DNA of 64,000 bases from Asanoa ferruginea (GTDB lineage: Bacteria; Actinomycetota; Actinomycetes; Mycobacteriales; Micromonosporaceae), in contig NZ_QUMQ01000001.1 in NCBI RefSeq assembly GCF_003387075.1, positions 1,860,001-1,924,000 of the forward strand. The letters run 5' to 3'. Both the position numbers and the translations under genes were made by a program. The notes below the pieces were generated by a model that saw only the letters and a program-made list of their open reading frames with translations, ran no database searches and was not told the DNA's origin. Positions 34,147 through 42,906 of this stretch are shown piece after piece. Position 1 is the stretch's first letter. Each line of letters starts with the position of its first letter.

Positions 34147-35835
34147 GTGAGCCGAGAAGCGTTTCGGGCGGCGCGGGACTATCTCCTCGACGTCGCCGAC
34201 GACTACGACCGGGCCTACGCCGAGTTCCGCTGGCCGCAGCTCGACGAGTTCAACTGGGCCCTGGACTGGTTCGACCCGATGGCCGAGGGCAACGACGACC
34301 CGGCCTTGTGGATCGTCGAGGAAGACGGCTCGGAGGCGAAGCGGTCGTTCCGCGAGCTGAGCGAGCGGTCCAATCAGGTCGCCAACTGGCTGCGCGACGC
34401 CGCCGGTGTCGGCCGGGGTGACCGGGTCATCGTCATGCTCGGCAACCAGGTCGAGCTGTGGGAGACGATCCTGGCCTGCGCCAAGCTCGGTGCGGTGATC
34501 ATCCCGGCGACGCCGCTGCTCGGGCCGGCCGACCTGCGCGACCGGCTGGATCGGGGCGGCGCCCGGCACGTGATCACCACGACCGCCTCGACCGACAAGC
34601 TGGCCGACGTCGCCGGCGACTACACCCGGATCGCGGTCGGTGGCGCCCCGCCCGGTTGGCTCGACTACGGCGGCGCCGACGGTGCGGCGCAGGTGTTCAC
34701 CGCTGACGGGGTGACCCGCGCGAGCGACCCGCTGCTGCTCTACTTCACCTCCGGGACCACGGCGTTGCCGAAGCTGGTCGAGCACACCCACGCGTCCTAC
34801 CCGGCCGGTCACCTTTCGACGATGTATTGGATCGGCCTGCGGCCCGGCGACGTACACCTCAATATCTCTTCGCCGGGTTGGGCCAAGCACGCCTGGAGCA
34901 ACGTCTTCGCGCCGTGGAACGCCCAGGCCTGCGTGTTCCTCTTCAACTACAGCCGGTTCGACGCGACCGCGCTGATGGCCCAGATGGACCGCTGCGGCAT
35001 CACCACCTTCTGCGCGCCGCCGACCGTCTGGCGCATGCTGGCCCAGGCCGACCTGCGCAAGCTGGCCACGCCGCCGCGGGTGGCGGTCGCTGCCGGTGAA
35101 CCCCTCAACCCCGAGATCATTGAGCAGGTACGCCGCGCGTGGGGCCTGACCATCCGCGACGGCTTCGGGCAGACCGAGACGACCGTGCAGATCGCCAACA
35201 CGCCCGGTCAGCCGGTGAAGCCGGGCTCGATGGGCCGGCCGCTGCCCGGGTATGTCGTGGCCCTGGTCGACCCGATCACCGGCCAGCCGGGTGACGACGG
35301 TGAGATCTGCCTCGACCTCGCGCACCGGCCGCTCGGGCTGATGGTCGGCTACCACGGCGATCCCGAGCGCAACGCGGAGGCGATGGCCGGCGGTTTCTAC
35401 CACACCGGCGACGTCGGCTCCCGCGACTCCGACGGCTACATCACCTACGTCGGCCGGATGGACGACGTGTTCAAGGCGTCGGACTACCGGATCTCGCCGT
35501 TCGAGTTGGAGAGCGTGCTGATCGAACACCCGGCGGTCGCCGAGGCCGCCGTGGTGCCGTCGCCCGACCCGCTGCGGCTCGCGGTGCCCAAGGCGTTCGT
35601 CGTGCTCGCCGCCGGTTGGGCGCCGGACGCCGACACCGCGGCCTCGATCTTCGCTCACTGCCGGGAACACCTGGCGCCGTTCAAGCGGGTCCGCCGGATC
35701 GAGTTCGCCGAGCTGCCGAAGACGCTGTCCGGGAAGATCCGCCGGGTCGAGTTGCGGACCGGCGACCACGACCGCTACGCCAACGGCGGGCGCCCGGCCA
35801 CCGAGTTCCGCGAGGAGGACACTCGGCCGAGTTGA
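34147..35835 (+). CDS. AMP-forming acyl-CoA synthetase (medium-chain type)
   Basis: 562 residues. Adenylation motifs: LLYFTSGTTALPKLVEHTH (P-loop, about 200-215), GFGQTETT (about 340), YHTGDVGSRDSDGYITYVGRMDD (about 418-440) and the C-terminal LPKTLSGKIRRVEL containing the catalytic lysine. These fit the ACSM-like group that activates medium-chain fatty or aromatic acids to acyl-CoA. The GTG at 34147 follows CAGACT at 34135-34140, again a leaderless pattern. Followed 46 bp downstream by the MMPL transporter gene. Confidence 0.88.
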   Translation: MSREAFRAARDYLLDVADDYDRAYAEFRWPQLDEFNWALDWFDPMAEGNDDPALWIVEEDGSEAKRSFRELSERSNQVANWLRDAAGVGRGDRVIVMLGNQVELWETILACAKLGAVIIPATPLLGPADLRDRLDRGGARHVITTTASTDKLADVAGDYTRIAVGGAPPGWLDYGGADGAAQVFTADGVTRASDPLLLYFTSGTTALPKLVEHTHASYPAGHLSTMYWIGLRPGDVHLNISSPGWAKHAWSNVFAPWNAQACVFLFNYSRFDATALMAQMDRCGITTFCAPPTVWRMLAQADLRKLATPPRVAVAAGEPLNPEIIEQVRRAWGLTIRDGFGQTETTVQIANTPGQPVKPGSMGRPLPGYVVALVDPITGQPGDDGEICLDLAHRPLGLMVGYHGDPERNAEAMAGGFYHTGDVGSRDSDGYITYVGRMDDVFKASDYRISPFELESVLIEHPAVAEAAVVPSPDPLRLAVPKAFVVLAAGWAPDADTAASIFAHCREHLAPFKRVRRIEFAELPKTLSGKIRRVELRTGDHDRYANGGRPATEFREEDTRPS

Positions 35836-35881
35836 CCGTTTTAAGCTGAATGCCCGATCTCCCGGACCACCGGAGGCAGGC

Positions 35882-38068
35882 ATGCACGCGTTTCTGGCCC
35901 GCCTCGGCCGGTGGTGCGCGCGCCGGCACTGGGTCGTCATCGCCGCCTGGGTGGTGCTGCTGGTCGGCCTGGTGGTCGGCAACAACCGGTGGGGCGGCGA
36001 CTACGTCAACGACTACACGGTGCCGGGCAGCCAGTCCGAAAAGGGCACCAACGTCATCGCCAGCGAGTTTCCCGGCCAGACCACATTCGTCGGGCAACTC
36101 GTCTTCCAGGCGCCGGCCGGCTCGACGGTCAAGGCGCAGCAGGCCGCGGTCGACCAGTCGGTGGCCAACACCGCCACGCTGCCGCACGTGGTCAGCGCGA
36201 CCAGCCCGTTCGCCACCAACCCGCCGACCGTGTCGCCGGACGGCACGATCGCGTACGGCAACGTCGACTACGACATCTCCACCGACGCCCTCGGCGACGA
36301 GTATCTGAACCAACTCGACAACGCCGTGGCGCCGGCCCGGGCGGCCGGCCTTACCGTCGAGTACGGCGCCGCCACCGGCCAGATCGGCAAGGGCACCAAC
36401 GACGCCGCGTCCGAGATCGTCGGCATCGTGGTGGCCTTCGTGCTGCTGTTCCTCATCTTCTTCTCGGTGGTCGCCGCGCTGATCCCGCTCGTCTCGGCGG
36501 TGTTCTCGGTGCTCGCAGCGCTGTCGATCATCGGCCTGCTGGCCGCGGCGTTCACCTTCCCGACCACCGGACCCACGCTGGCCACCCTGCTCGGCCTGGG
36601 TGTCGCCATCGACTACGGGCTTTTCCAGGTCGCCCGCCACCGGGAGGATCTCGCCGACGGCGACTACGTCCGGGCCGCCGGCAGTGCCAACGGGCATTCC
36701 GGGATGGCCATCCTGGTCGCCGGCACCACCGTGATCATCGCGATGCTCAGCCTCTACATCTCGGGCCTGCCGTTCATCGGCGCGCTCGGCATCTCGGCGG
36801 CGCTCGCGGTCGCGCTGACCATGCTGGCCGCACTCACGCTGATCCCGGCCTTCCTGGGCCTCACCGGACGGACGGTCCTCGCGATCCGCCGCTTCCGCGA
36901 ACCGCCGCCGCCCCCCGGGGTCGACCCGGTGACCCACCCGGCGCACGAGCACGGCGCTTTCGCCCGGTGGGGCCGCTACGTCAGCCGGCAGCCGTGGCCC
37001 TGGGCGATCGGCGCGGTGGCCGTGCTGCTGGTGATCACGATCCCGCTGATCTGGATCGACTTCGGCCAACTCGACCCCGGCACCGACCCGACGAGCGACA
37101 GCGACCGCCGGGCGTACGACCTGATCGCCGAAGGTTTCGGTCCGGGCGCCAACGGGCCGCTGACGGTCGTCATCTCGATCCCGCCCGGCACCGACCCGAC
37201 GACGCTGGTGACCAGCACCCAACTGGCGCTCGAGCAGCAGCCCGGGGTGGCATCGGTGGCGCCGCCGGTGGTCAACCCGCAGGGCAACACCGCGATCATC
37301 AACGTCATCCCGACAACGGGCCCGCGCGACACGGCGACCACCGACCTGGTGCACCGGATCCGCGACGACGTGCTGCCGACCGTGCCGGCCACCACCTACC
37401 TGACCGGGCAGACCGCCAGCTATGACGACTTCACCGCCCGCACCGTGCAGCGGCTGCCCTGGCTGATCTTCGCCGTGGTGATCCTGTCGCTGCTGCTGCT
37501 CACGACGGCCTTCCGGTCACTGGTGATCGGCATCCAGGCGGCGGTGATGAACCTGCTGTCGGTCGGCGCGGCTTACGGCGTGATCGTCGCGGTGTTCCAG
37601 TGGGGCTGGGGCTCGTCGTGGATCGGCGTCGACATGCCACTGTCCATCCCGGCGTACGTACCCATGATCATGTTTGCCGTCGTGTTCGGCTTGTCGATGG
37701 ACTACGAGGTCTTCCTGATGTCCCGGGTCCGCGAGGCCTACCTGCGCACCCGAGACACCCGGCGCAGCGTCGCCCTGGGCATCGGCGCCACCGCCCGGGT
37801 GATCACGACCGCGGCCCTGATCATGATCGTTGTGTTCATCAGCTTCGTCGCCGACCCGGACCCGACGATCAAGATGCTCGCCGTCGGCATGGCGGTCTCG
37901 GTGCTGCTCGACGCCAGCATCGTCCGGATGATCCTGGTGCCGGCGATCCTCGCGATCCTCGGCGACCGGGCCTGGTGGATCCCCCGCTGGCTGGACCACA
38001 TCCTGCCGCGCCTCGACATCGAGGGCGAGCAGCCGGAGGCTCCCGAACTCGAAGGGGCACACCGATGA
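35882..38068 (+). CDS. MMPL-family RND transporter
   Basis: 728 residues with the duplicated RND layout: a helix at 14-34, a periplasmic loop, a bundle of five helices (about 180-320), then a second loop and bundle (about 380-700). The central acidic/tyrosine motifs VAIDYGLFQVARHRE and LSMDYEVFLMSRVREAY lie in the transmembrane segments expected to carry protons. MMPL proteins export lipids, siderophores or drugs. GGAGG before the ATG supports the start. Stop overlaps the ligase start (38065-38068). Confidence 0.88.
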   Translation: MHAFLARLGRWCARRHWVVIAAWVVLLVGLVVGNNRWGGDYVNDYTVPGSQSEKGTNVIASEFPGQTTFVGQLVFQAPAGSTVKAQQAAVDQSVANTATLPHVVSATSPFATNPPTVSPDGTIAYGNVDYDISTDALGDEYLNQLDNAVAPARAAGLTVEYGAATGQIGKGTNDAASEIVGIVVAFVLLFLIFFSVVAALIPLVSAVFSVLAALSIIGLLAAAFTFPTTGPTLATLLGLGVAIDYGLFQVARHREDLADGDYVRAAGSANGHSGMAILVAGTTVIIAMLSLYISGLPFIGALGISAALAVALTMLAALTLIPAFLGLTGRTVLAIRRFREPPPPPGVDPVTHPAHEHGAFARWGRYVSRQPWPWAIGAVAVLLVITIPLIWIDFGQLDPGTDPTSDSDRRAYDLIAEGFGPGANGPLTVVISIPPGTDPTTLVTSTQLALEQQPGVASVAPPVVNPQGNTAIINVIPTTGPRDTATTDLVHRIRDDVLPTVPATTYLTGQTASYDDFTARTVQRLPWLIFAVVILSLLLLTTAFRSLVIGIQAAVMNLLSVGAAYGVIVAVFQWGWGSSWIGVDMPLSIPAYVPMIMFAVVFGLSMDYEVFLMSRVREAYLRTRDTRRSVALGIGATARVITTAALIMIVVFISFVADPDPTIKMLAVGMAVSVLLDASIVRMILVPAILAILGDRAWWIPRWLDHILPRLDIEGEQPEAPELEGAHR

Positions 38069-39027
38069 GCTGGCCACGCGTGATCGAGCCGATGCTGGCG
38101 ACGCCGGGCGAGATACCCACGACACCCGGCTGGGCGTACGAGTTCAAATGGGACGGCGTCCGCACGGTCGCCTACACCGACGGGCGCGGCGGCATCCGGC
38201 TGATGTCCCGCAACGACCTCGACGTCACGCCCAGCTACCCGGAGTTGAACGTGGTCGCCGATCTGATCGGCCACCGCCGGGTAGTGCTCGACGGCGAGAT
38301 CGTCACCTTCGACCGGCACGGCGTCTCGTCCTTTTCGTCGCTGCAACGCCGAATGCACGTGGTCGACCCGAGCCCGACGCTGGTGTCGTCGACACCGGTC
38401 GTGTTCGGCGTCTTCGACGTGCTGTATCTCGACGAGCCCCTCATCGGTCGTCCCTGGAGCGAACGCCGCGCCGTGCTCGACGGCCTCGGCATCGACGAGC
38501 AGCCGGTGCTGGTGGCGCCCTACTTCGAGACCGACCCGGACGCGGTGATGACGACGGCCCGCGAGCGCGGCCTGGAGGGCGTCGTGTCCAAGCGGGTGGA
38601 TGGCACCTACCACCCCGGTCGGCGGTCGCCGGTCTGGCGCAAGACGCCCTTCATCCAGACCACCGAGGTGGTGGTGGTCGGCTGGAAGCCCGGCGGTGGC
38701 CGGCGGGCGGGCACGATCGGCTCGCTCACCCTGGGCGCCTACGACGACCAGGACAGGTTGATCTATTGCGGCGGGGTGGGCACCGGCTTCACCGACGACA
38801 TGCTCGCCGAGTTGCTGGCGCTCCTCACTCCGCTGGAGACCGACCGGTCGCCGTTGGCCGAGCCGATCCCGACGGCCGACCGGCGCGGGGTGCGCTGGGT
38901 GCGACCGAAGGTGGTCGGCGAGGTGGTCTTCCGGTCGGTCACGCCCGATGGCCGCCTGCGCCATCCGGCCTGGCGCGGCCTGCGCCCGGACCGCCGCCCC
39001 CATGAGGCCCGCATCCCTCGTCCTTGA
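38065..39027 (+). CDS. ATP-dependent DNA ligase (LigC/LigD-ligase type)
   Basis: 320 residues. Motif I lysine in YEFKWDGVRT (Lys28), motif III region VFGVFDVLYLDEP, motif IV GLEGVVSKRVDGTYHPG, motif V WRKTPF, and OB-fold end VRPKVVGEVVFRSVTPDGRLRHPAWRGLRPD. This is the short bacterial ligase used with Ku in end joining, without polymerase or nuclease domains. No ku gene is in the window. ATG 38065 overlaps the MMPL stop, so expression is coupled. Confidence 0.9.
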   Translation: MSWPRVIEPMLATPGEIPTTPGWAYEFKWDGVRTVAYTDGRGGIRLMSRNDLDVTPSYPELNVVADLIGHRRVVLDGEIVTFDRHGVSSFSSLQRRMHVVDPSPTLVSSTPVVFGVFDVLYLDEPLIGRPWSERRAVLDGLGIDEQPVLVAPYFETDPDAVMTTARERGLEGVVSKRVDGTYHPGRRSPVWRKTPFIQTTEVVVVGWKPGGGRRAGTIGSLTLGAYDDQDRLIYCGGVGTGFTDDMLAELLALLTPLETDRSPLAEPIPTADRRGVRWVRPKVVGEVVFRSVTPDGRLRHPAWRGLRPDRRPHEARIPRP

Positions 39028-39056
39028 GGACGCCGAACCTCGGGCCGCCGGCTCGA

Positions 39057-39806
39057 TCAGCTCGGCTCGGACTCCGCTGAATCGGCACGCCGTATCCGAT
39101 CTCGGAGCCGGCGCGCTTCGCTGCCGCGGTAGACCCGCAGAACGCTTTCGAGCGTTTGGCGCACGTGCGGGTCAGGATGATCGGCAAGGTAGGCCAGTTC
39201 CTCGGCACCACCCCGCCGGCCACGGCCGAGCTCAGCGAGCACATCGATGATCTCGTCTGCCGTTTCGGCCGCCCGCAGCTCCGCCATCAGCTCGTTCTTC
39301 GGCTTGGGCGGCTCCTCATACGCGAACCGGCGGCGCAGCCTCGCCGCCTTGAAACCGCCGCGCCGCAGACAGTAGGGACACGCGCACGGTCGCCGGCCGT
39401 GGGCCGCCGGTAGGTAGCGCCACCCCACCCCTTGTGGGACATCCCGGATCCGGCGCACCTCGGCCGCCGTGACCGCCCGCGGCACGAACACCTCATAGCC
39501 CCGCGGATCATCGAGCGCACGCACCCGCGCGACCGCCCGCGCGGCGGTGGCCTCGTCGGGTTGCGCGCCATAGTGTCCGATCGTCACCGGCTCGTCGTCG
39601 GGCAACCGCAGGTGCACCGCCACGAGCACACCCGGGTGCCAGCGCCGCAGCTCACGCACCCACTGATAGGTGAGCGTGAACGATGGCAACACCGGCATGC
39701 AATAAACGCCGCGCCTGCCGGCCCAGCCGTGGCTAACCGCGGCGATCCCCGAACGCGGCATTCGCCGGGCCGACCCCGCCCTGGTGATATGCACGAACTC
39801 CGCCAT
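39057..39806 (-). CDS. Hypothetical protein with CxCPYC zinc-like motif and helical repeats
   Basis: 249 residues. The middle has CACPYCLRRGGFKAARLRRR, a probable zinc knuckle (three Cys within six residues) followed by a basic stretch. The C-terminal third (LMAELRAAETADEIIDVLAEL, ELAYLADHPDPHVRQTLESVL) looks like HEAT-type helices. The N-terminal part (VHITRAGSARRMPRSGIAA) resembles a small beta domain. Not recognised as a characterised family. The neighbour downstream is the ligase gene, convergent. Confidence 0.6.
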   Translation of the reverse strand: MAEFVHITRAGSARRMPRSGIAAVSHGWAGRRGVYCMPVLPSFTLTYQWVRELRRWHPGVLVAVHLRLPDDEPVTIGHYGAQPDEATAARAVARVRALDDPRGYEVFVPRAVTAAEVRRIRDVPQGVGWRYLPAAHGRRPCACPYCLRRGGFKAARLRRRFAYEEPPKPKNELMAELRAAETADEIIDVLAELGRGRRGGAEELAYLADHPDPHVRQTLESVLRVYRGSEARRLRDRIRRADSAESEPS

Positions 39807-39860
39807 CGCCGCGGATCGTAGCGCCCAAAGGCGGCCAGCGCGGATCGCGGCTGGCCGCGG

Positions 39861-40020
39861 ATCAACCTGGCGGCCCGCCGGTCAACCTGGCGGCCTGCCG
39901 ATCAACCTGGCCGCTCGCCGATCAACCTGGCCGCCCGCCGATCAACCTGGCCGCCCGCCGATCAACCTGGCCGCCCGACGGCCAACCTGGCGGCCCGGCG
40001 ATCAACCTGGCGGCCCGGCG
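39861..40020. repeat. Eight 20-bp tandem repeats
   Basis: Units start at 39861, 39881, 39901, 39921, 39941, 39961, 39981 and 40001 (consensus ATCAACCTGGCCGCCCGCCG), with only one to three changes each and no spacers. The last unit overlaps the 3' end of the LLM oxidoreductase gene and supplies its stop codon (TCA at 40002-40004). Not CRISPR (no spacers). Together with the flanking 54 bp it fills the gap 39807-40001. Confidence 0.9.
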
Positions 40021-40808
40021 GCGATCCGGTCGCGGATCTGGGTCATCCGCTCCGGGCTGTGGTGCGGCATCTCCCACCGCGACTCGAGCCACCACGTCGC
40101 CCCCGCCGCCGCCCATTCCGCGACAACCGCCGCCGAGCCCGGGTCGTCAGCCCGCGTCTCACCCTCGGCGATCAGGTCGAACTCGGCACCAACCCCCCGC
40201 GTGCCCAACCACTCCCGCACCGACCGCGCCCCCTCGGGCCCCCCTTCGCCGGAGAACTCCGGAATCACCCCGTCGCAGCGCAACGCCCGCCGCATCGACC
40301 GCGGCCGCGGCCAGCGCGCCACCACCCAGATCGGGATGCGCGACCGCACCGGCCGCACCACCTCGGTCAGGTCGTCGCGCGCGCACTCGTAGTCGTAGTG
40401 CGCACCGTGAAAGCTCGTCGAGCCACTCCACAGCGCCCGGATCAGGTCGATGCCCTCGTCGAGCAGACCAGCCCGCTCGCGCCGATCGACCACCTCCCCC
40501 GTCGACGGCAGATCGGTCTCGATCGCCCCGAGCCCGACGCTCAGGATCGCGCGCCCGCCGGAGAGCTGGTCGAGGGTCGCGACCTGGCTGGCCACCTTCC
40601 ACGGGCGGCGCCAGGGCAGCGGGGTCAGCATGGTGCCGAGCTGGACCCGGCTGGTCACCATCGCCATCGCCGACAGCAGCGACCACGCGTCGACGCCGTA
40701 GGCCGCCTCCCACACGAACACCGCGTCCCAGCCCGCGCGCTCCGCGAGAACGGCCTGCTCAACCTGGGCGCCGGCGGGCCCGCCGGGCAGAATCACCCCG
40801 TACCTCAT
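40002..40808 (-). CDS. LLM-class F420-type oxidoreductase
   Basis: 268 residues. Luciferase-like monooxygenase features: MRYGVILPGGPAGAQVEQAV, AERAGWDAVFVWE, VQLGTMLTPLPWRRPWKVA, ATLDQLSGGRAILSVGLG, and RSRIPIWVVARW. This is the shorter actinobacterial type expected to use F420 (or FMN). The last residues (AAGPPG) are encoded by the 20-bp repeat tract, which may have altered the original C-terminus. Divergent from the MerR/beta-clamp gene. Confidence 0.82.
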   Translation of the reverse strand: MRYGVILPGGPAGAQVEQAVLAERAGWDAVFVWEAAYGVDAWSLLSAMAMVTSRVQLGTMLTPLPWRRPWKVASQVATLDQLSGGRAILSVGLGAIETDLPSTGEVVDRRERAGLLDEGIDLIRALWSGSTSFHGAHYDYECARDDLTEVVRPVRSRIPIWVVARWPRPRSMRRALRCDGVIPEFSGEGGPEGARSVREWLGTRGVGAEFDLIAEGETRADDPGSAAVVAEWAAAGATWWLESRWEMPHHSPERMTQIRDRIAAGPPG

Positions 40809-40841
40809 GCGGACATTGATAGCAGCGGGGTCCGACAGAAC

Positions 40842-40872
40842 TTGACCCTCGACAAGGTCGAGGCACCAGGGT
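40842..40872 (+). promoter_or_regulatory. MerR-type palindrome and -35 element
   Basis: A perfect 7-bp inverted repeat CCTCGAC-AAG-GTCGAGG (40847-40863) begins at the last base of TTGACC (-35, 40842-40847). This is the geometry expected of a MerR operator between -35 and -10. The -10 at 18-20 bp is poor. It lies between the LLM and MerR/beta-clamp genes. Confidence 0.45.
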
Positions 40873-40892
40873 TCCGGGATGTGGAGAGCGAC

Positions 40893-41939
40893 ATGCGGAG
40901 CATCGGCGAGACCGCGCGGGCCAGCGGGCTCAGCGTGAGCGCGCTGCGGTTCTACGACCGCGTGGGCGCGCTGGTGCCGGCGCTGGTCGATCCGGAGAAC
41001 GGCTACCGCTGGTATAGCGACCAGCAGGTCGATCAGGCCCGCCTGGTCGCCGGCCTGCGCCGGGTCGGCATGCCGGTCGCCGAGATCAGCGCCGTGCTCG
41101 GCGCCGAACCGGCCACCGCGCACCGGCTGGTCGACCGGCACCTGGGCCGCCTCGAGACCGGTCTGGCCGATGCCCGCCGCGAGCTCTCCCGTGTTCACGC
41201 CCTTCTCGACACGCAGGAGAACCCGATGACCACCGTGACCATGTCCGCCACCGTCCTGGGCGCCGCCTTCGACTCCGTCCGGTTCGCCGCCGGCACCGAC
41301 CCTGAGCTGCCGATGCTGGCGGGCGTCCTGGTCGACGCCGAGCCCGGCGCGGTCACCTTCGTCGCGACCGACCGCTTCCGGATGGCCATCCATCGCGAGC
41401 CCGCCGACGTCGACGGGCCGGCCAACAAGATCATCGCGCCGACCGGGTGGGTCGATCGGGTCCGCGACCGCCTCGGCGGGGACGAGCCGATCACCCTGCG
41501 GCTGGACGGCACCCTGATCGAGGCCTCGGGCGGCGATTGGACGATCAAGGACACCCCGCTGGCGTACGACTATCCCGACTACCGCCGGCTCCTCGAAGCG
41601 CGCACCGGCGACACCCCGCGCCGCACCCCGGTCGACCCGGCCGCGCTGCGGGCGGCGCTAGCGGCACCGACCACGCCGCGGGTGGTCCGCCAGCACGACG
41701 GCGTCGACCACGAGCTCGCGGTGCTGGCCATCGGCTCCGGCGGCGGTGTCGACCTGGTCGGCGAGGACGACTGGAACGACGAGCACGTGGCCGTCAACCG
41801 CGGGTTCCTGCTCGAGGCCCTCAACGCGGGCGGCGACGGCCAACTCGTGCTCGAGCTCGACGGCCCGATCCACCCGCTCGCGATCCGGCGGCCGGCCGAC
41901 GACCGCGGTTTCTCCATCATCATGCCGGTCAAGGCCTGA
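40893..41939 (+). CDS. MerR regulator fused to DNA polymerase III beta-clamp-like domain
   Basis: 348 residues. Residues 1-70 are a MerR HTH (RSIGETARASGLSVSALRFYDRVG, NGYRWYSDQQVDQARLV), 70-110 the coiled coil, and 112-348 a DnaN-like sliding-clamp module of about two domains (LPMLAGVLVDAEPGAVTFVATDRFRMA, AVNRGFLLEALNAGG, and the closing FSIIMPVKA matching the DnaN ending). Known MerR proteins of this architecture are annotated in databases, but the ligand is unknown; GyrI-like sensor domains usually occupy this place. ATG 40893 follows GGAGAG; GTG 40881 is an alternative. The gene ends in a strong terminator. Possibly autoregulated through 40847-40863. Confidence 0.85.
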   Translation: MRSIGETARASGLSVSALRFYDRVGALVPALVDPENGYRWYSDQQVDQARLVAGLRRVGMPVAEISAVLGAEPATAHRLVDRHLGRLETGLADARRELSRVHALLDTQENPMTTVTMSATVLGAAFDSVRFAAGTDPELPMLAGVLVDAEPGAVTFVATDRFRMAIHREPADVDGPANKIIAPTGWVDRVRDRLGGDEPITLRLDGTLIEASGGDWTIKDTPLAYDYPDYRRLLEARTGDTPRRTPVDPAALRAALAAPTTPRVVRQHDGVDHELAVLAIGSGGGVDLVGEDDWNDEHVAVNRGFLLEALNAGGDGQLVLELDGPIHPLAIRRPADDRGFSIIMPVKA

Positions 41940-41946
41940 CGGGAGA

Positions 41947-41971
41947 GCGCGCCGGGCATCGCCCGGCGCGC
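41947..41971 (+). terminator. Strong intrinsic terminator
   Basis: GCGCGCCGGGC (41947-41957) and GCCCGGCGCGC (41961-41971) form a perfect 11-bp stem with a three-base loop, followed by CTTTCTC, just after the stop at 41939. Confidence 0.88.
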
Positions 41972-42063
41972 CTTTCTCCGTGTCCCATTGATGCGACAGT
42001 CCAATCACGAACGACCCGATTCGGCGATGCGTTCGGCATCTGTTCGTCAGATAGAGTCCGGTC

Positions 42064-42906
42064 ATGGCCCGCCCAGGTTCATCCCGGTGTCGGGCCCTTA
42101 GCGCGGTCGCGGTTTTCGGTTTCTTCCTAGCGCCCATCGCACCACTGCCGACCCCGGTCGATGACGGTTCCCTGGTTTTCTGTCTAGATCACCAAACCGA
42201 TCTCATCCGCGCCGCGATAGCGCTCGACCGGGGCACCCCGGCCGAACGACCCGACCAGATCCGGGTCGGTTCGCAAGACCTGCGGGTCGCCGAATGGCGC
42301 CGGTCCTATCCCGCCGATTTCGATCGCAGTTGCGCCGCCCTCCGCGCCGCCGGCCCAGCCGACAAGGTGCAGACCCCGGCCGACTCGACCCGCCCCAACC
42401 CCTGGTTCGCGCCGGTCACCACGTTGACCGCGACGGTCGTCGGCGCCCTGCTCACGTTTCTGGTGACCAGGTCGCGCGACCAGGTGGCGCAGCGCCGCCA
42501 GGAGGCCAACGAGCTGCACAGCGCGGTGCAGGCCTTCGAGTCAGTGGTGCACCGCTACGCGCACGGCTGGCTCAAGGAGGCCACCGACGCGCCCTCCGCG
42601 CCGCAGGTCATCGAGCGCACCGTCGACCTGCAGACCAAGCTCCGCCGGGTCCACCTGGCCCGGCCAGACTGGCCGGAGCCGACCGAGGTGCTGGCGCGCC
42701 TCGACAAGGAGCCGTTGGGCAGATATCTGATCGACACCGAAGCGTGGGCGGCGCTTGATCCAAAAAGACGAGTGGAACGGGGGACCCGCATCTTCGGATC
42801 TCTTGCCAATCTCACCCGCGATGCCGACCATATTGCTTATCGGCATGACCATCCACGGCACAACAAACAGCCGGAGCAACGGCCGGCCACCCCGGAGATC
42901 GGATGA
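42064..42906 (+). CDS. Hypothetical membrane protein, first gene of NTPase operon
   Basis: 280 residues. Two hydrophobic segments: an N-terminal one (about 11-30) and a second at about 118-138 (TLTATVVGALLTFLVT). The loop between them has two Cys (LVFCLDHQTD, DRSCAALR) and would be outside the cell. After the second helix, a long helical, possibly coiled-coil part (DQVAQRRQEANELHSAVQAF) lies in the cytoplasm. The ATG follows TAGAGT at 42052-42057 by six bases. Its stop overlaps the next start (ATGA at 42903-42906). It may anchor the NTPases that follow. Not recognised. Confidence 0.65.
   Translation: MARPGSSRCRALSAVAVFGFFLAPIAPLPTPVDDGSLVFCLDHQTDLIRAAIALDRGTPAERPDQIRVGSQDLRVAEWRRSYPADFDRSCAALRAAGPADKVQTPADSTRPNPWFAPVTTLTATVVGALLTFLVTRSRDQVAQRRQEANELHSAVQAFESVVHRYAHGWLKEATDAPSAPQVIERTVDLQTKLRRVHLARPDWPEPTEVLARLDKEPLGRYLIDTEAWAALDPKRRVERGTRIFGSLANLTRDADHIAYRHDHPRHNKQPEQRPATPEIG

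Noticed and set aside
39861-40020. Possible CRISPR array
   Set aside because: Units of 20 bp are contiguous with no unique spacers, and no cas gene is near.
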